Assembly: GCA_027335345.1 (NCBI GenBank)
Contig: DAHWOF010000011.1
Span: 1 to 39,842 of the forward strand
Direction: 5' to 3'
DNA: 39,842 nucleotides
Origin: Granulicella sp.
GTDB lineage: Bacteria; Acidobacteriota; Terriglobia; Terriglobales; Acidobacteriaceae
The notes under the pieces are model-generated. The model did not search any database. It had not been told where the DNA came from and saw nothing but the letters and a program-made list of their open reading frames with translations. Each line of letters starts with the position of its first letter. Positions within the stretch are counted from its first letter, which is position 1. The translations under genes and the position numbers were made by a program. This document shows, piece by piece, positions 16,197 through 24,487 of the stretch.

Positions 16197-18569
16197 TCAG
16201 GGTTTCTGGCCGAGCTCGTTTGCCGCCGCCGCGACCGAGAGCGGCGTCCTCACCGGTGCAGCCGCTCCAACCAACTCCACAACGGAGCCGCCAGTGTAGT
16301 TCGTGATCCACACGTTGCCGGAGGGGTCGATGGCCAGGTTGAGAGAGCCGTAAAGAAGGCTGGTAAAGCTGGTGGCTGTGGCGGGATACTGCGCCTCCGG
16401 GAAGTAGTTGGTTGGCGGCGAGATAAACGTGTTCTTCGTCCCAGGGTCGTTGGAGGCTGCGCCCCCACCCGTCCCGTTGAGCACAAAGACCGTATTTGCG
16501 CCGTTTTCATTCGTAGTGGCTCCCTGCTTGAACCCGCAGGCTCCGTAGTTGCCGCAACGGTTGGTAAACCAGATGTTGCCGTTGCCGTCCACGGCAGCGC
16601 CAAAGGTTGAGGTCATCTCGGCCGTTCCAGCGGCAGTTCCATCTCCGGTATCCAGAATATTCGTGCCTCCTGAGGACGAAACCTCATAGATCTCGCTGGT
16701 CGTGGTCTGGATCGGTATCCACGCGTTTCCACTCCCGTCGATGGCGGGAACCTCCGGCTGCTGTGGGGTTTTGATCGGCGTGAAATAGTTCGTAACCCCG
16801 GACTTACTAAGGTAGATCCTTGCAATCTGGTCGCTCGTCTCGGAGGTGATCCACAGCGCGCCGGCATGGTCGATGGCGCCGTGGGCCACATTGTCCCCGT
16901 TGGTAATCGCGGGGGTGAGGGGCGACTTTCCCCCAAAAGCGCCACTCGAAGAGTACGAAAAAATGTCGTACAGAGCGCCGCCGCCGCTTGTGGTGCTGCT
17001 GGAGTCTCCCGCGAAGAAATAGGCAGTGCCGGGGTAAGCCGTGATCACGGTATAAGCCTTGTAGTAGCCGGACCCTAACTCCGTCGGAGCCGCAGTGTCG
17101 GCAGGCGCCTTGAACTCCGTGATTGGCGTCCCGCTCCCGCCGTTTCCGTCCCAGGGAGGGCTGCTTGGAGCATCGTTGGCATTACCCGTCCAAACGTCTC
17201 CATATCCATCCACGGAGAGGTATCCCACAATATAGCCTGGCTGGAAGGGGGACGACTGCTGGACGCCCAGCGGATTCCATTCCACGACGTCGGCTAATTC
17301 CGGGGAGTCCGGCGGCCCCTGCGCAGAAATCCAGACGTTTCCGCTGGCATCCACCGCGAGGCTCTCCGCTTGGACCAGAGTGGGATTGACGGCAGTGGTG
17401 TAGCCGCCGACCGCGGTCGAGGGATAGTTGATGGCGATGGTCCAGTCGTGCGGGGCATTGCTCAGGTCAGGAACGTAGGGCACTGTGCCGGTCGGGAGGT
17501 CGAAAAGATCTTGCGCGTAGGTCGCGTCCACATCCGCCTCGCTGTTATTGCCGGCCGGGTAGCGTGCGATGTTGATCGCGGCGGTGGCCGTATCTGTTGG
17601 CTGCGTGCCGCCCTTGCCGCCATCATCTGTGGCGATGGCGAAGAGCGAACTGCATTGCGTACTCTCCACTCCCGCGGATGGAGGAATGGAATCCACGCAG
17701 TTGGCCAGGATGTTGGCCAGGGTGTCGATCGTGGCCTCCGGAACGATGCCGTTGCCGGAGTTGGGAACGCCGGTAGAGGATTGCGTCTGATAGTTGGCCA
17801 GATGTCCCTCGCCGTCATTGGCCGTGGACTGCGGACCGCCGCCCTGGATGTTATAGAGCTGGGCTGCGGTGTTGGCCGCGTTGGCGATGCCCAGCAGCGC
17901 TGTGGGCGTACCGGAGGTGCCGATGTCCCACGCGTTGTTGTTGCTGGCCAGGGTGAAGGGCTGGAAGGTGTACGCCGTGGCCACCGTCGAGACCTCATTC
18001 AGATAGATGTAAGAAAGCGCCGTCGAGCCGGTGGAGAAGTTGCCCGACGAGGGGCAGTTGCCCAGCGTGGCAAGCTGAACGATGTTCGGGTTGTTGGTCG
18101 GACCGGAGGTGGAGGAGGTGGCACCGATGTTGCCACCCCAGGCGTAGATATACACCGGCTGGCCGACCGTACACTTGTAGGCCCCGGTGAGGTTGAAGGC
18201 GCCGCTGCTATCCGTGGTGACGTACTCCGCCCCCTCAGGCACATTCGGATCCGAGGAGTCCGCGGTGAGCGTGTAACCCCCGGGAGAATCGGTCGTGCCG
18301 GTACCGAGGATGGAGGTGGCCGGCGATCCGTAGCCTTTCGTTCCCGGCTGCAGAAGATACACATGCGCCCCCTGGATAGGCGCGTGGCCGCCATAGACAT
18401 AGCCTTGAATAGGCGGCCCGGCCACCTGATCGGTGGGTGTCGTGGAACTGGACGCACTGTTGCTGTCCATGGTCATCGCCCCTCCACAACCGGCCAGCAG
18501 CAGGGTTCCGAGCAGGCAGGCGGAAGCGGACGGGCTGGTACAGAAGGCTCTCTTCGGCAAAGGCACCAT
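16197..18569 (-). CDS. Secreted lipoprotein with NHL-type beta-propeller (paralogue 1)
   Basis: Predicted outer or surface lipoprotein of 790 residues; function unknown. The signal peptide ends in lipobox LLAGC with the lipidated Cys at 28, followed by a Ser/Thr-rich linker. Residues ~50-130 resemble a carboxypeptidase-regulatory/beta-sandwich module (IQGYVYGGHAPIQGAHVYLL). Residues ~150-370 are a helical, Cys-containing domain of no named family (YIYLNEVSTVATAYTFQPF, LANILANCVDSI, CSSLFAIA, AAINIARYPAGNN). Residues ~385-790 carry propeller blades with the NHL/Vgb-like motif DxxGNVWIT. The same architecture recurs in the gene at 18906-21713. The ATG has GGAG 9 bases upstream. A strong terminator follows. 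The propeller fold is clear; the role is not. Confidence 0.85.
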   Translation of the reverse strand: MVPLPKRAFCTSPSASACLLGTLLLAGCGGAMTMDSNSASSSTTPTDQVAGPPIQGYVYGGHAPIQGAHVYLLQPGTKGYGSPATSILGTGTTDSPGGYTLTADSSDPNVPEGAEYVTTDSSGAFNLTGAYKCTVGQPVYIYAWGGNIGATSSTSGPTNNPNIVQLATLGNCPSSGNFSTGSTALSYIYLNEVSTVATAYTFQPFTLASNNNAWDIGTSGTPTALLGIANAANTAAQLYNIQGGGPQSTANDGEGHLANYQTQSSTGVPNSGNGIVPEATIDTLANILANCVDSIPPSAGVESTQCSSLFAIATDDGGKGGTQPTDTATAAINIARYPAGNNSEADVDATYAQDLFDLPTGTVPYVPDLSNAPHDWTIAINYPSTAVGGYTTAVNPTLVQAESLAVDASGNVWISAQGPPDSPELADVVEWNPLGVQQSSPFQPGYIVGYLSVDGYGDVWTGNANDAPSSPPWDGNGGSGTPITEFKAPADTAAPTELGSGYYKAYTVITAYPGTAYFFAGDSSSTTSGGGALYDIFSYSSSGAFGGKSPLTPAITNGDNVAHGAIDHAGALWITSETSDQIARIYLSKSGVTNYFTPIKTPQQPEVPAIDGSGNAWIPIQTTTSEIYEVSSSGGTNILDTGDGTAAGTAEMTSTFGAAVDGNGNIWFTNRCGNYGACGFKQGATTNENGANTVFVLNGTGGGAASNDPGTKNTFISPPTNYFPEAQYPATATSFTSLLYGSLNLAIDPSGNVWITNYTGGSVVELVGAAAPVRTPLSVAAAANELGQKP

Positions 18570-18905
18570 GGCGCAGGTCTCCGGGGACTTGAAACGCAGG
18601 GAGTTACCAAAATCTCAACCTCAGCGGCCGGTATGCGGTTACCAGAGGGCGGCAGCAATGACGAGAGATAGGTCTAGATGAGAAAACTATAATCTTAAAT
18701 AGATTAGAGATATCTAAATATTTTTCGGCGAGTAGCAAGCCGGGGACGCCCTGTTGGTAATAACCAGGAGGACACCGGGAGATTACCGAAGATTCTCGCG
18801 ACGCCTCCGCTCCGCCTACGACAGACGTCCCCGGGGCCCATGCGCAGGAGATGCGGCTCGCCGCCACGGGTGCTCGGGATGCCAGAGCGGACCCCTGCCG
18901 CAACC
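18570..18905. other. Promoter-bearing spacer with an AT-rich island
   Basis: 336 bases between the two lipoprotein genes. Most is GC-rich, but about 18675-18727 is a sharp AT-rich island, including the palindrome AGATATCT and a TATAAT on the plus strand (18688-18693). This is the likely promoter/regulatory region of the 790-residue lipoprotein gene on the minus strand. Individual -35 and -10 boxes cannot be assigned with confidence. Confidence 0.5.
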
Positions 18906-21713
18906 CTAGGGAGCCATCGGGATCGACTGCAAGGGAGTCACCGTCGGGGCCGCCAGGCCGAAGAACATCGTGACAGCGTTGACGCCCTCGTTGGAGACCC
19001 ACAGATTCCCGGCCCTATCCGGAAGCAGGCTGAAGGGCTCGGCCATACCGGCATCCAGCCCGTAGCCGCCCGTCCCATAGACGCCCGTCGTCGGGGAGAT
19101 GGCCGTCCCGGCGGCTAGTGCGCCACCCTCCCCGGCCAGCTCCGTGATCGACTCCCCGTGGAAGTTGCTGATCCAGACGTTCTGCGCGGCGTCCACGGCC
19201 ACCATCGCCGGGTGATCGATCCCGCCCACAGCCAGACCGCTGATGGGAACGCTCGTGCCAGTAGAGGTGGTGACCGCCTCGGCGACCGCTCCCTGGTAGT
19301 CGCTGCCGCCCAGATAGTCGGCGATCCACAGATCCCCGGCCGCGTCCGTAGCCATGCCGTAGGACTCGCCACAGCAGGCCGCGTCCACCAGCAGCGTTCC
19401 CGTGGCGGAGACATGCGCGACATCCTCATCGCCGGAGAGCCAGAAACCGCCGCTCGAGTCCAGCGCGATGGCGTTGGGCAGGTCCCCCAGGTTATACCCC
19501 GCGCCCAGCGAGGCCGCCACCACCCCACCGCTGCTGTTGTACACCGTTGCCGAAGACGTGCCGCTGTTGGCGATATAGAGATCCCCGTAGTTGGCCGCGC
19601 CCAGCGTATTGTTGGCGGCGATCGCGTAGGGGTACTGCAGGGAGTAGTCCGAGTAGGAGGCATCCGTCCCTTGCGTGGCTGGGTTGCTGACGCCGTAGAA
19701 CTCCGTGACGCTGCCCGCTCCGCCCGCGCCGTTCACGTTGGTCACCCAGATGTTGTTCTGGGGGTCGATCGCCAACCCGTAAACCTCATGGATCACCGCT
19801 ACTCCGTTGGAGATGCCGTAGCCGGTGGAGGAGAGCGCCGTCCCCTGCGCGTTGAAGGCCGACAGCGGACCGTTCTGGTTGGCTACCCAGACGTTGTTCT
19901 GGCTGTCGATCCCCAGGCTGGTGGGCAGGGCCAGGCCGCCGCCGGTGACCGTCAGCGACATTGTCCAGTCGTTGGGGGCTTCTGTGAGAGGGGTCACGGC
20001 AAACGGAGGTGACGTCGGCTGCGCGGCCCAGACCGCCTGGACGTTCTCTCCCGGATGGCGCACGATATCCAGAGCCGCCGTGAAGCTGTCCTGCGGAGCC
20101 GTCCCGCCCGTAGGCGTGGCGGCGGTGAACAGTGCCGTGCAAGTTGAACCATCTCCGCCCGTGCAGCTATTCAGGGCATTGGCCAACGCGTCCAGCTTGC
20201 CGCTCTCCACCCGCAGCGTAGCCGGCAGCGTCGCCGGCCCTCCCGTCGCCGGGTTGGCCAGCAGCGCCGCGTCCAGAAAGGCATTGCTGATGCCCAGGGT
20301 GTTCGTGGAAGTCGCGCCGATAGCCGTCGCTGAGCCGGCAAACGGGGCTAGCGCCCAGGCAGCTGCCGCCGTGGTCACCTCATTGATCGTGAAGAAGGAA
20401 GTAGAAGTGAGGCTGCTGCACGGGCCCAGCGCCGCCACCATCACCAGGCCGTCGTTGCTGCCCGAGGGCGGCTGCGCAGCGTTGGGCGTGGGCATGCCCC
20501 CGCTGGCCACCAGATAGACCTGGCCACTGCCGCTGATGCTGCTTCCGGAGCTGCTCTGGCCGCAGGTGTAGAGGCCGTTGAGCTGGAACATCCCGATCTC
20601 ATCCGAGGTGACCGTCTGGGTCAACATCGGCGTAGCCGCTGAGCCGTTGCCGCTGCTGCCCACCGCATAAAGCTGGATCGTGGCGTTGGCCACCGGCGTG
20701 GTTCCGCTGAGCACCTGGCCCTGGAAGGCCACTGCCGTGACCGTCAGCGCCAGCGTCGCCGTGGCCGTGTTTCCTGCCGAATCCGTCACCTGAATGCTGA
20801 CCGGAACCGCGGTCTCGCTGGTATTCGGCGCGCCGCTGATCTCTCCAGAGGGCAGCAGCGTCAGGCCCACGGCGCTGAGCGCGCTGCCGCCCGTCACCGT
20901 CCACACATAGCCCACGCCGCTGCCGCCCTGCGCCGTCAGCGCGGCGTTGTAGGAGTTGCCCTCTACGCCGTTGGGCAACGCCGTGGTGGTAATGGTCAGC
21001 GTCGGATAGGCCGTAGCCAGGGTGTAAGCTGCGCTGGCCGTTAACGCCGGAGACCCCGAGTCAGTCAGCGTCACCGTAAAGCTGGCCGAGCCCGCCGTGG
21101 TGGGCACGCCGCTGATCACGCCGCCGCTGCTCAAGCTGATCCCTGGTGGCAGCGTGCCCTGGGACACAGCCCAGGTGTAGGGTGGAATGCCGCCCGTGCC
21201 TTGCAGCGTCTCCGCATAGGGGCTCCCGTAGACACCGCCCGGCAGCGCCCCGGCGGGAGGCGTGATGCTCGGATTCACTGGGACCGAGAGCGTCACGCTG
21301 GCTTTTACGCCGCTGTCTACTGTCGAGGTGGCCGTCAGCGTCACCGTGAAGGCGGTGCTCACCCTGAGGGGCGCGGCAAACGTCACAGAAGTGCTGGTAG
21401 CGCTAAACAGCCCCCCGCAGACCGTGGCGCTGCATCCGCTCAGCGTCCAGTTCACGCCTGCCGCCGATGCCCCGCCCGCCACCGTTGCGGTAAAGTTCGC
21501 CGAATCGCCCGGGTCGATCGTGTCCGAAGCCGGTCCGTTGAGAGTAATCCCCGTAGGAACCGCCAGCGTGCTGCTCCCTCCGCAGCCGCTCAGCAGCGGC
21601 GTCAAACCCAGCAGCAAACCCAGCGCGAGCTGGGCCGCGCGGCCAGCCGAAGACAGGGACTTGCTTCCACACAGGCGCGCGCGCCGGCCAGAGCGTTCCA
21701 AAAAGGGATACAT
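18906..21713 (-). CDS. Large secreted lipoprotein with Ig-like/He_PIG modules and NHL-type propeller (paralogue 2)
   Basis: Predicted surface lipoprotein of 935 residues. The signal peptide ends in LLSGC with the lipid Cys at 44. Residues ~50-145 form an Ig-like (bacterial Ig) module. Residues ~150-235 and ~236-325 look like two He_PIG putative-Ig repeats (GGIPPYTWAVSQGTLPPGIS, then SGVPTTAGSASFTVTLTD). A carboxypeptidase-regulatory-like module follows at ~330-385, then the same unnamed helical, Cys-containing domain as in paralogue 1 (FFTINEVTTAAAAWALAPF, LANALNSC, CTALFTAA, DIVRHPGEN), and a C-terminal propeller from ~590 with blades such as DPQNNIWVTN and DAAGDLWIAD. It is likely a cell-surface binding or adhesion protein, but no substrate can be named. 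The upstream spacer is only 91 bases and is AT-rich. Confidence 0.85.
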   Translation of the reverse strand: MYPFLERSGRRARLCGSKSLSSAGRAAQLALGLLLGLTPLLSGCGGSSTLAVPTGITLNGPASDTIDPGDSANFTATVAGGASAAGVNWTLSGCSATVCGGLFSATSTSVTFAAPLRVSTAFTVTLTATSTVDSGVKASVTLSVPVNPSITPPAGALPGGVYGSPYAETLQGTGGIPPYTWAVSQGTLPPGISLSSGGVISGVPTTAGSASFTVTLTDSGSPALTASAAYTLATAYPTLTITTTALPNGVEGNSYNAALTAQGGSGVGYVWTVTGGSALSAVGLTLLPSGEISGAPNTSETAVPVSIQVTDSAGNTATATLALTVTAVAFQGQVLSGTTPVANATIQLYAVGSSGNGSAATPMLTQTVTSDEIGMFQLNGLYTCGQSSSGSSISGSGQVYLVASGGMPTPNAAQPPSGSNDGLVMVAALGPCSSLTSTSFFTINEVTTAAAAWALAPFAGSATAIGATSTNTLGISNAFLDAALLANPATGGPATLPATLRVESGKLDALANALNSCTGGDGSTCTALFTAATPTGGTAPQDSFTAALDIVRHPGENVQAVWAAQPTSPPFAVTPLTEAPNDWTMSLTVTGGGLALPTSLGIDSQNNVWVANQNGPLSAFNAQGTALSSTGYGISNGVAVIHEVYGLAIDPQNNIWVTNVNGAGGAGSVTEFYGVSNPATQGTDASYSDYSLQYPYAIAANNTLGAANYGDLYIANSGTSSATVYNSSGGVVAASLGAGYNLGDLPNAIALDSSGGFWLSGDEDVAHVSATGTLLVDAACCGESYGMATDAAGDLWIADYLGGSDYQGAVAEAVTTSTGTSVPISGLAVGGIDHPAMVAVDAAQNVWISNFHGESITELAGEGGALAAGTAISPTTGVYGTGGYGLDAGMAEPFSLLPDRAGNLWVSNEGVNAVTMFFGLAAPTVTPLQSIPMAP

Positions 21714-21804
21714 GAGTCATTAATAATCGACACGCCGGTCAATAACCCGAAAGATGAGCCTTTTTTATTAACCAACTCTGTGTGTTTCTTAATGTCGCCC
21801 CGGT
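21714..21804 (-). promoter_or_regulatory. Probable promoter region of the 935-residue lipoprotein gene
   Basis: A 91-base AT-rich spacer between the exporter stop and the lipoprotein start on the same strand, containing TTGGTTAATAAAAAAGG and ATTATTAATGA in the minus sense. The base composition contrasts with its surroundings and suggests a separate promoter. Exact boxes are not assigned. Confidence 0.35.
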
Positions 21805-23577
21805 TCAATGCGCCTCTAGCTCGATCTTGCCGCTGGTGTGGGGCGGGCGCTTCAGCAGCAGTACCAGAGGCAGCAGGCAGAGCAGGATGTAAGCGAATAG
21901 CCGGTACTGGTCCATGTAGGCCAGCAGCGAGGCCTGGCGCTGTAACTGCCCGTAGAGCAGGGCTAGCCCCGCATAGGCGTGGTTAACCGCCGCGCCGCTC
22001 GCGGCCTGGCTCCCGTAGACCGCCCCCAGGGCGCGAGCCGACTGCGCCGCCAGTGGATTGGAGGCCGAGAGGTGGGCGGCCAGGTAAGCCTGGTGGGTTT
22101 GCGATTCGCGCTGCAGAAAGGTGCTGGCCACAGCGATGCCGATGCTGCCGCCTTCATTGCGCACCAGCGCATAGATGCCGGCGGCGTTGCTGCTCTGCTC
22201 CGCAGGCAGAAAGCGGAAGATGATGGTGCTCAGCGGCACCGTGGTCATGCCGATGCCCAGCACCTGCACCACCCGGGGCAGGATCATGCTCAGTTCACCC
22301 ATCTCCAGATTGCCCAGCGAGAGCCACCATGTGCCCAGGGCGATGGTGGCCAGACCTACGACGATGAGCCGCCGGGCATCGGCGCCGCGGCTCAACGCCC
22401 AGCCCACCAGGGGAACCTCCACAATCGCCGCCAGGCCGGCCGGCGAAACCGCCAGACCCGCCGCCGTGGCCGAGTAGCCCATCAGAAGTTGCATGAACTG
22501 GGGCAGCAGAAAGGTGGAGGCATAGAGCGCCGTGTAGACGCCCAGCACAATGACACAGCAGAAGAGAAAGTTTCGCTCCTTGAGCAGACGCAGGTTCACC
22601 ACCGGATTCTTGACGTGCAGCTCCCACACAACCGCGCCCGCCAGCGCACAGACCGCGATGCCGGCCGTCCAGGCGATGAACGTCGAGCCGAACCAGTCCA
22701 ACTCCTGGCCCTTGTCCAGGACGATCTCCAGCGAGGCCAGCCCGATGCTCACCAGCGCCAGGCCCGCGCCGTCGATCTGCAACTTCTTGCCCCGCAGACG
22801 CTCGGCCTTCTGGGCCAGACGAGCGCGCGTCAGGTGTTCCGGGTCCGTGAGCACCATGCGGGTGAAGAAGGCGCACAGCACGCCCACCGGAATGTTGATG
22901 TAGAAGATCCAGCGCCAGGAGTAATTGTCCGTGATCCAGCCGCCCAGGCTGGGGCCAAGCACCGGAGCGCACATGATGGCCACCGTGTAGACCGCCATCG
23001 CCATCCCCCGTTTGTTGCCCGGAAACAGATCCGCCAAAATGGCCTGCACCGAGGGCTGCAGACCGCCCCCGGCCAACCCCTGCATCACCCGGAAGAGCAC
23101 CAGCAGCCCCAGGGTGGGCGCCAGACCGCACAGCGCCGAAAACAGCGTGAACATCCCCACCGAGAGCAGATAGAAGTTCTTCCGCCCCATCACCGAGGAG
23201 ATCCAGCCGCTGATGGGAAGGATGATCGCGTTGGCCACCAGATAGCTGGTCAGCACCCAGGTGCTCTCATCCTGGGAGGCCGAGAGGCTGCCGGCGATGT
23301 GCGGCAGAGCAACGTTGGCGATCGAGGTGTCCAGAACCTCCATGAACGTGCCCATGGTCACCACCAGCGTGATGATCCAGGGGTTGAATACAGGGGCATT
23401 CAGGACGGGCGCAGGCGGCGCTGGGCCTCGGTCGGTTTGCGCAGCGCCAGAGCCGGCGTGACGGATCTCCGGATCAAGCGCCTCCAGCACCGTCTCGATC
23501 TGTTCCGCTGTGGGTTCTTCCGTCGCCAGCGCCTCGGGCGGCTCTGCTTCGGATGGGAGAAATGACCGCTTAGTCAT
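21805..23577 (-). CDS. MFS drug exporter, DHA2 family (EmrB/QacA type)
   Basis: Proton-driven inner-membrane exporter of 590 residues with about 14 membrane helices. After a cytoplasmic N-terminal tail of ~65 residues, TM1 carries the DHA2 signature (FMEVLDTSIANVALPHIAG). Also visible are GWISSVMGRKNFYLLS (loop 2-3), RVMQGLAGGGLQPSVQAIL and the drug-efflux motif around VLGPSLGGWITDNYSWRWIF. The ATG at 23577 has GGAG 8 bases upstream, and both lie inside two dyad operators (23561-23598). It is divergent from a TetR gene, implying substrate-inducible control. The periplasmic adaptor (EmrA) that often partners EmrB is not encoded nearby, so it may act alone or with a distant partner. Confidence 0.93.
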   Translation of the reverse strand: MTKRSFLPSEAEPPEALATEEPTAEQIETVLEALDPEIRHAGSGAAQTDRGPAPPAPVLNAPVFNPWIITLVVTMGTFMEVLDTSIANVALPHIAGSLSASQDESTWVLTSYLVANAIILPISGWISSVMGRKNFYLLSVGMFTLFSALCGLAPTLGLLVLFRVMQGLAGGGLQPSVQAILADLFPGNKRGMAMAVYTVAIMCAPVLGPSLGGWITDNYSWRWIFYINIPVGVLCAFFTRMVLTDPEHLTRARLAQKAERLRGKKLQIDGAGLALVSIGLASLEIVLDKGQELDWFGSTFIAWTAGIAVCALAGAVVWELHVKNPVVNLRLLKERNFLFCCVIVLGVYTALYASTFLLPQFMQLLMGYSATAAGLAVSPAGLAAIVEVPLVGWALSRGADARRLIVVGLATIALGTWWLSLGNLEMGELSMILPRVVQVLGIGMTTVPLSTIIFRFLPAEQSSNAAGIYALVRNEGGSIGIAVASTFLQRESQTHQAYLAAHLSASNPLAAQSARALGAVYGSQAASGAAVNHAYAGLALLYGQLQRQASLLAYMDQYRLFAYILLCLLPLVLLLKRPPHTSGKIELEAH

Positions 23578-23598
23578 TGCAATGACTCCATGGTCATT
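23561..23598. promoter_or_regulatory. Two tandem TetR-type operator dyads
   Basis: Two perfect copies of AATGAC-N6-GTCATT, at 23561-23578 and 23581-23598, separated by GC, so the centres are 20 bp apart (about two helical turns on one DNA face). Site 1 covers the exporter start codon and first codons; site 2 covers its ribosome binding site. They sit between a TetR gene and a divergent exporter, the classic location of a TetR operator. Binding by this TetR is inferred. Confidence 0.8.
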
Positions 23599-23671
23599 AG
23601 AGAGTGCGGCGCCCGCCTGGGATTCAACCGTCCCGGGAAGACTCCAACGGGAAACGTGCTAGCTTGTTGGG

Positions 23672-24361
23672 GTGAGCCAATCCGCGCCAGCCCGCAGACC
23701 CACCCCCAGGCAGCTTCTCACCGGCCTCAGACGCCAGGAGATCCTGGCCGCCGCCATCCACGTCTTTGGAAAGAAAGGCTATGCCGCTACCTGCGTCGAG
23801 GACGTGGCCCGCCAGGCCCGGCTGGCCAAAGGCACCGTCTACCTCTACTTCGACTCCAAAGAGGAGATCTACGCCGCCGCCGTTCGCTCCGCCGTCGAGC
23901 GGCTGCACGCTCTGGCCGCCGAGCGACTGCAGGACGTCCAAGGCCTGCGCCGCCGGCTCTCGGTGGCCATCTCCGTAAGGATGGAGTTCTGGGACCAGCA
24001 GTTGAACCTCTATCGCCTGCTGCTCACCGTGGGACGCGAAGCCCAGCACAAGCGCCAGACCCATGAGCTGCTGCGCGCGGGGCATGCCTTCTATCTCTCC
24101 ATCCTGCAGGCGGGAAGGGATGCGGGGGAGATCGAGCCCGGCATCGACCTGGAGGCCATCGCGTGGGCGATTCTGGACCTGATCCGCGGCTCGAACGAGC
24201 GCCGCATGGAGCGCCTCACCCGGCGCACCCCCCAGCAGGACGCCGAGACCATCACCGCCTTCGCTCTGCGGCAGCTCAAGCTGCACGCCGACTCCGGGCC
24301 GGACGGCTACAGTCCTGAACCTCAAGAGCACAGTCCTGAACCTTCACAAGAACAGTCCTGA
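23672..24361 (+). CDS. TetR/AcrR family transcriptional repressor
   Basis: 229-residue regulator. The N-terminal helix-turn-helix domain is typical: RRQEILAAAIHVFGKKGY, then TCVEDVARQARLAKGTVYLYF with the conserved GTVYxYF and KEEIYAAAV, about residues 20-70. The C-terminal ligand/dimer domain is variable and gives no ligand. It starts at GTG 23672. It is divergent from the DHA2 exporter with tandem dyads between them, so it very likely represses the exporter and perhaps itself. The last ~17 residues (rich in Ser, Pro, Glu, Gln) are encoded by the beginning of a 22-bp tandem repeat that runs past the stop codon; these residues are unlikely to be structural. Confidence 0.93.
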   Translation: MSQSAPARRPTPRQLLTGLRRQEILAAAIHVFGKKGYAATCVEDVARQARLAKGTVYLYFDSKEEIYAAAVRSAVERLHALAAERLQDVQGLRRRLSVAISVRMEFWDQQLNLYRLLLTVGREAQHKRQTHELLRAGHAFYLSILQAGRDAGEIEPGIDLEAIAWAILDLIRGSNERRMERLTRRTPQQDAETITAFALRQLKLHADSGPDGYSPEPQEHSPEPSQEQS

Positions 24362-24415
24362 ACCTTCACAAGAACAGCTCTGAACCTTCACAAGAACAGC
24401 TCTGAACCTTCGCTG
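24309..24415 (+). repeat. 22-bp tandem repeat across the tetR stop codon
   Basis: The unit is ACAGTCCTGAACCTTCACAA plus GA. A degenerate 21-base copy lies at 24309-24329; near-perfect copies are at 24330-24351, 24352-24373 and 24374-24395, with a truncated one at 24396-24415. Copies 3 and 4 share AGCTC for AGTCC. Because 22 is not a multiple of three, successive copies are read in different frames and copy number sets the C-terminus of TetR. Confidence 0.9.
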
Positions 24416-24487
24416 CCCTGAACCCTCCCAACGAGATCCCTTCACAGGCGCTTCGCGGGCAGCCAACGCCGCCGCAGCGCAGCGCCT

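Noticed and set aside
17370-18671. 433-codon plus-strand open frame opposite lipoprotein 1
   Set aside because: Arg/Gly-rich shadow with no features; the lipoprotein with lipobox and propeller is on the other strand.
21979-23565. 528-codon plus-strand open frame opposite the exporter
   Set aside because: Gln/His/Arg-rich translation typical of antisense to a membrane protein gene.
24309-24415. Possible CRISPR array
   Set aside because: Units are contiguous 22-bp repeats with no unique spacers and no cas genes nearby.
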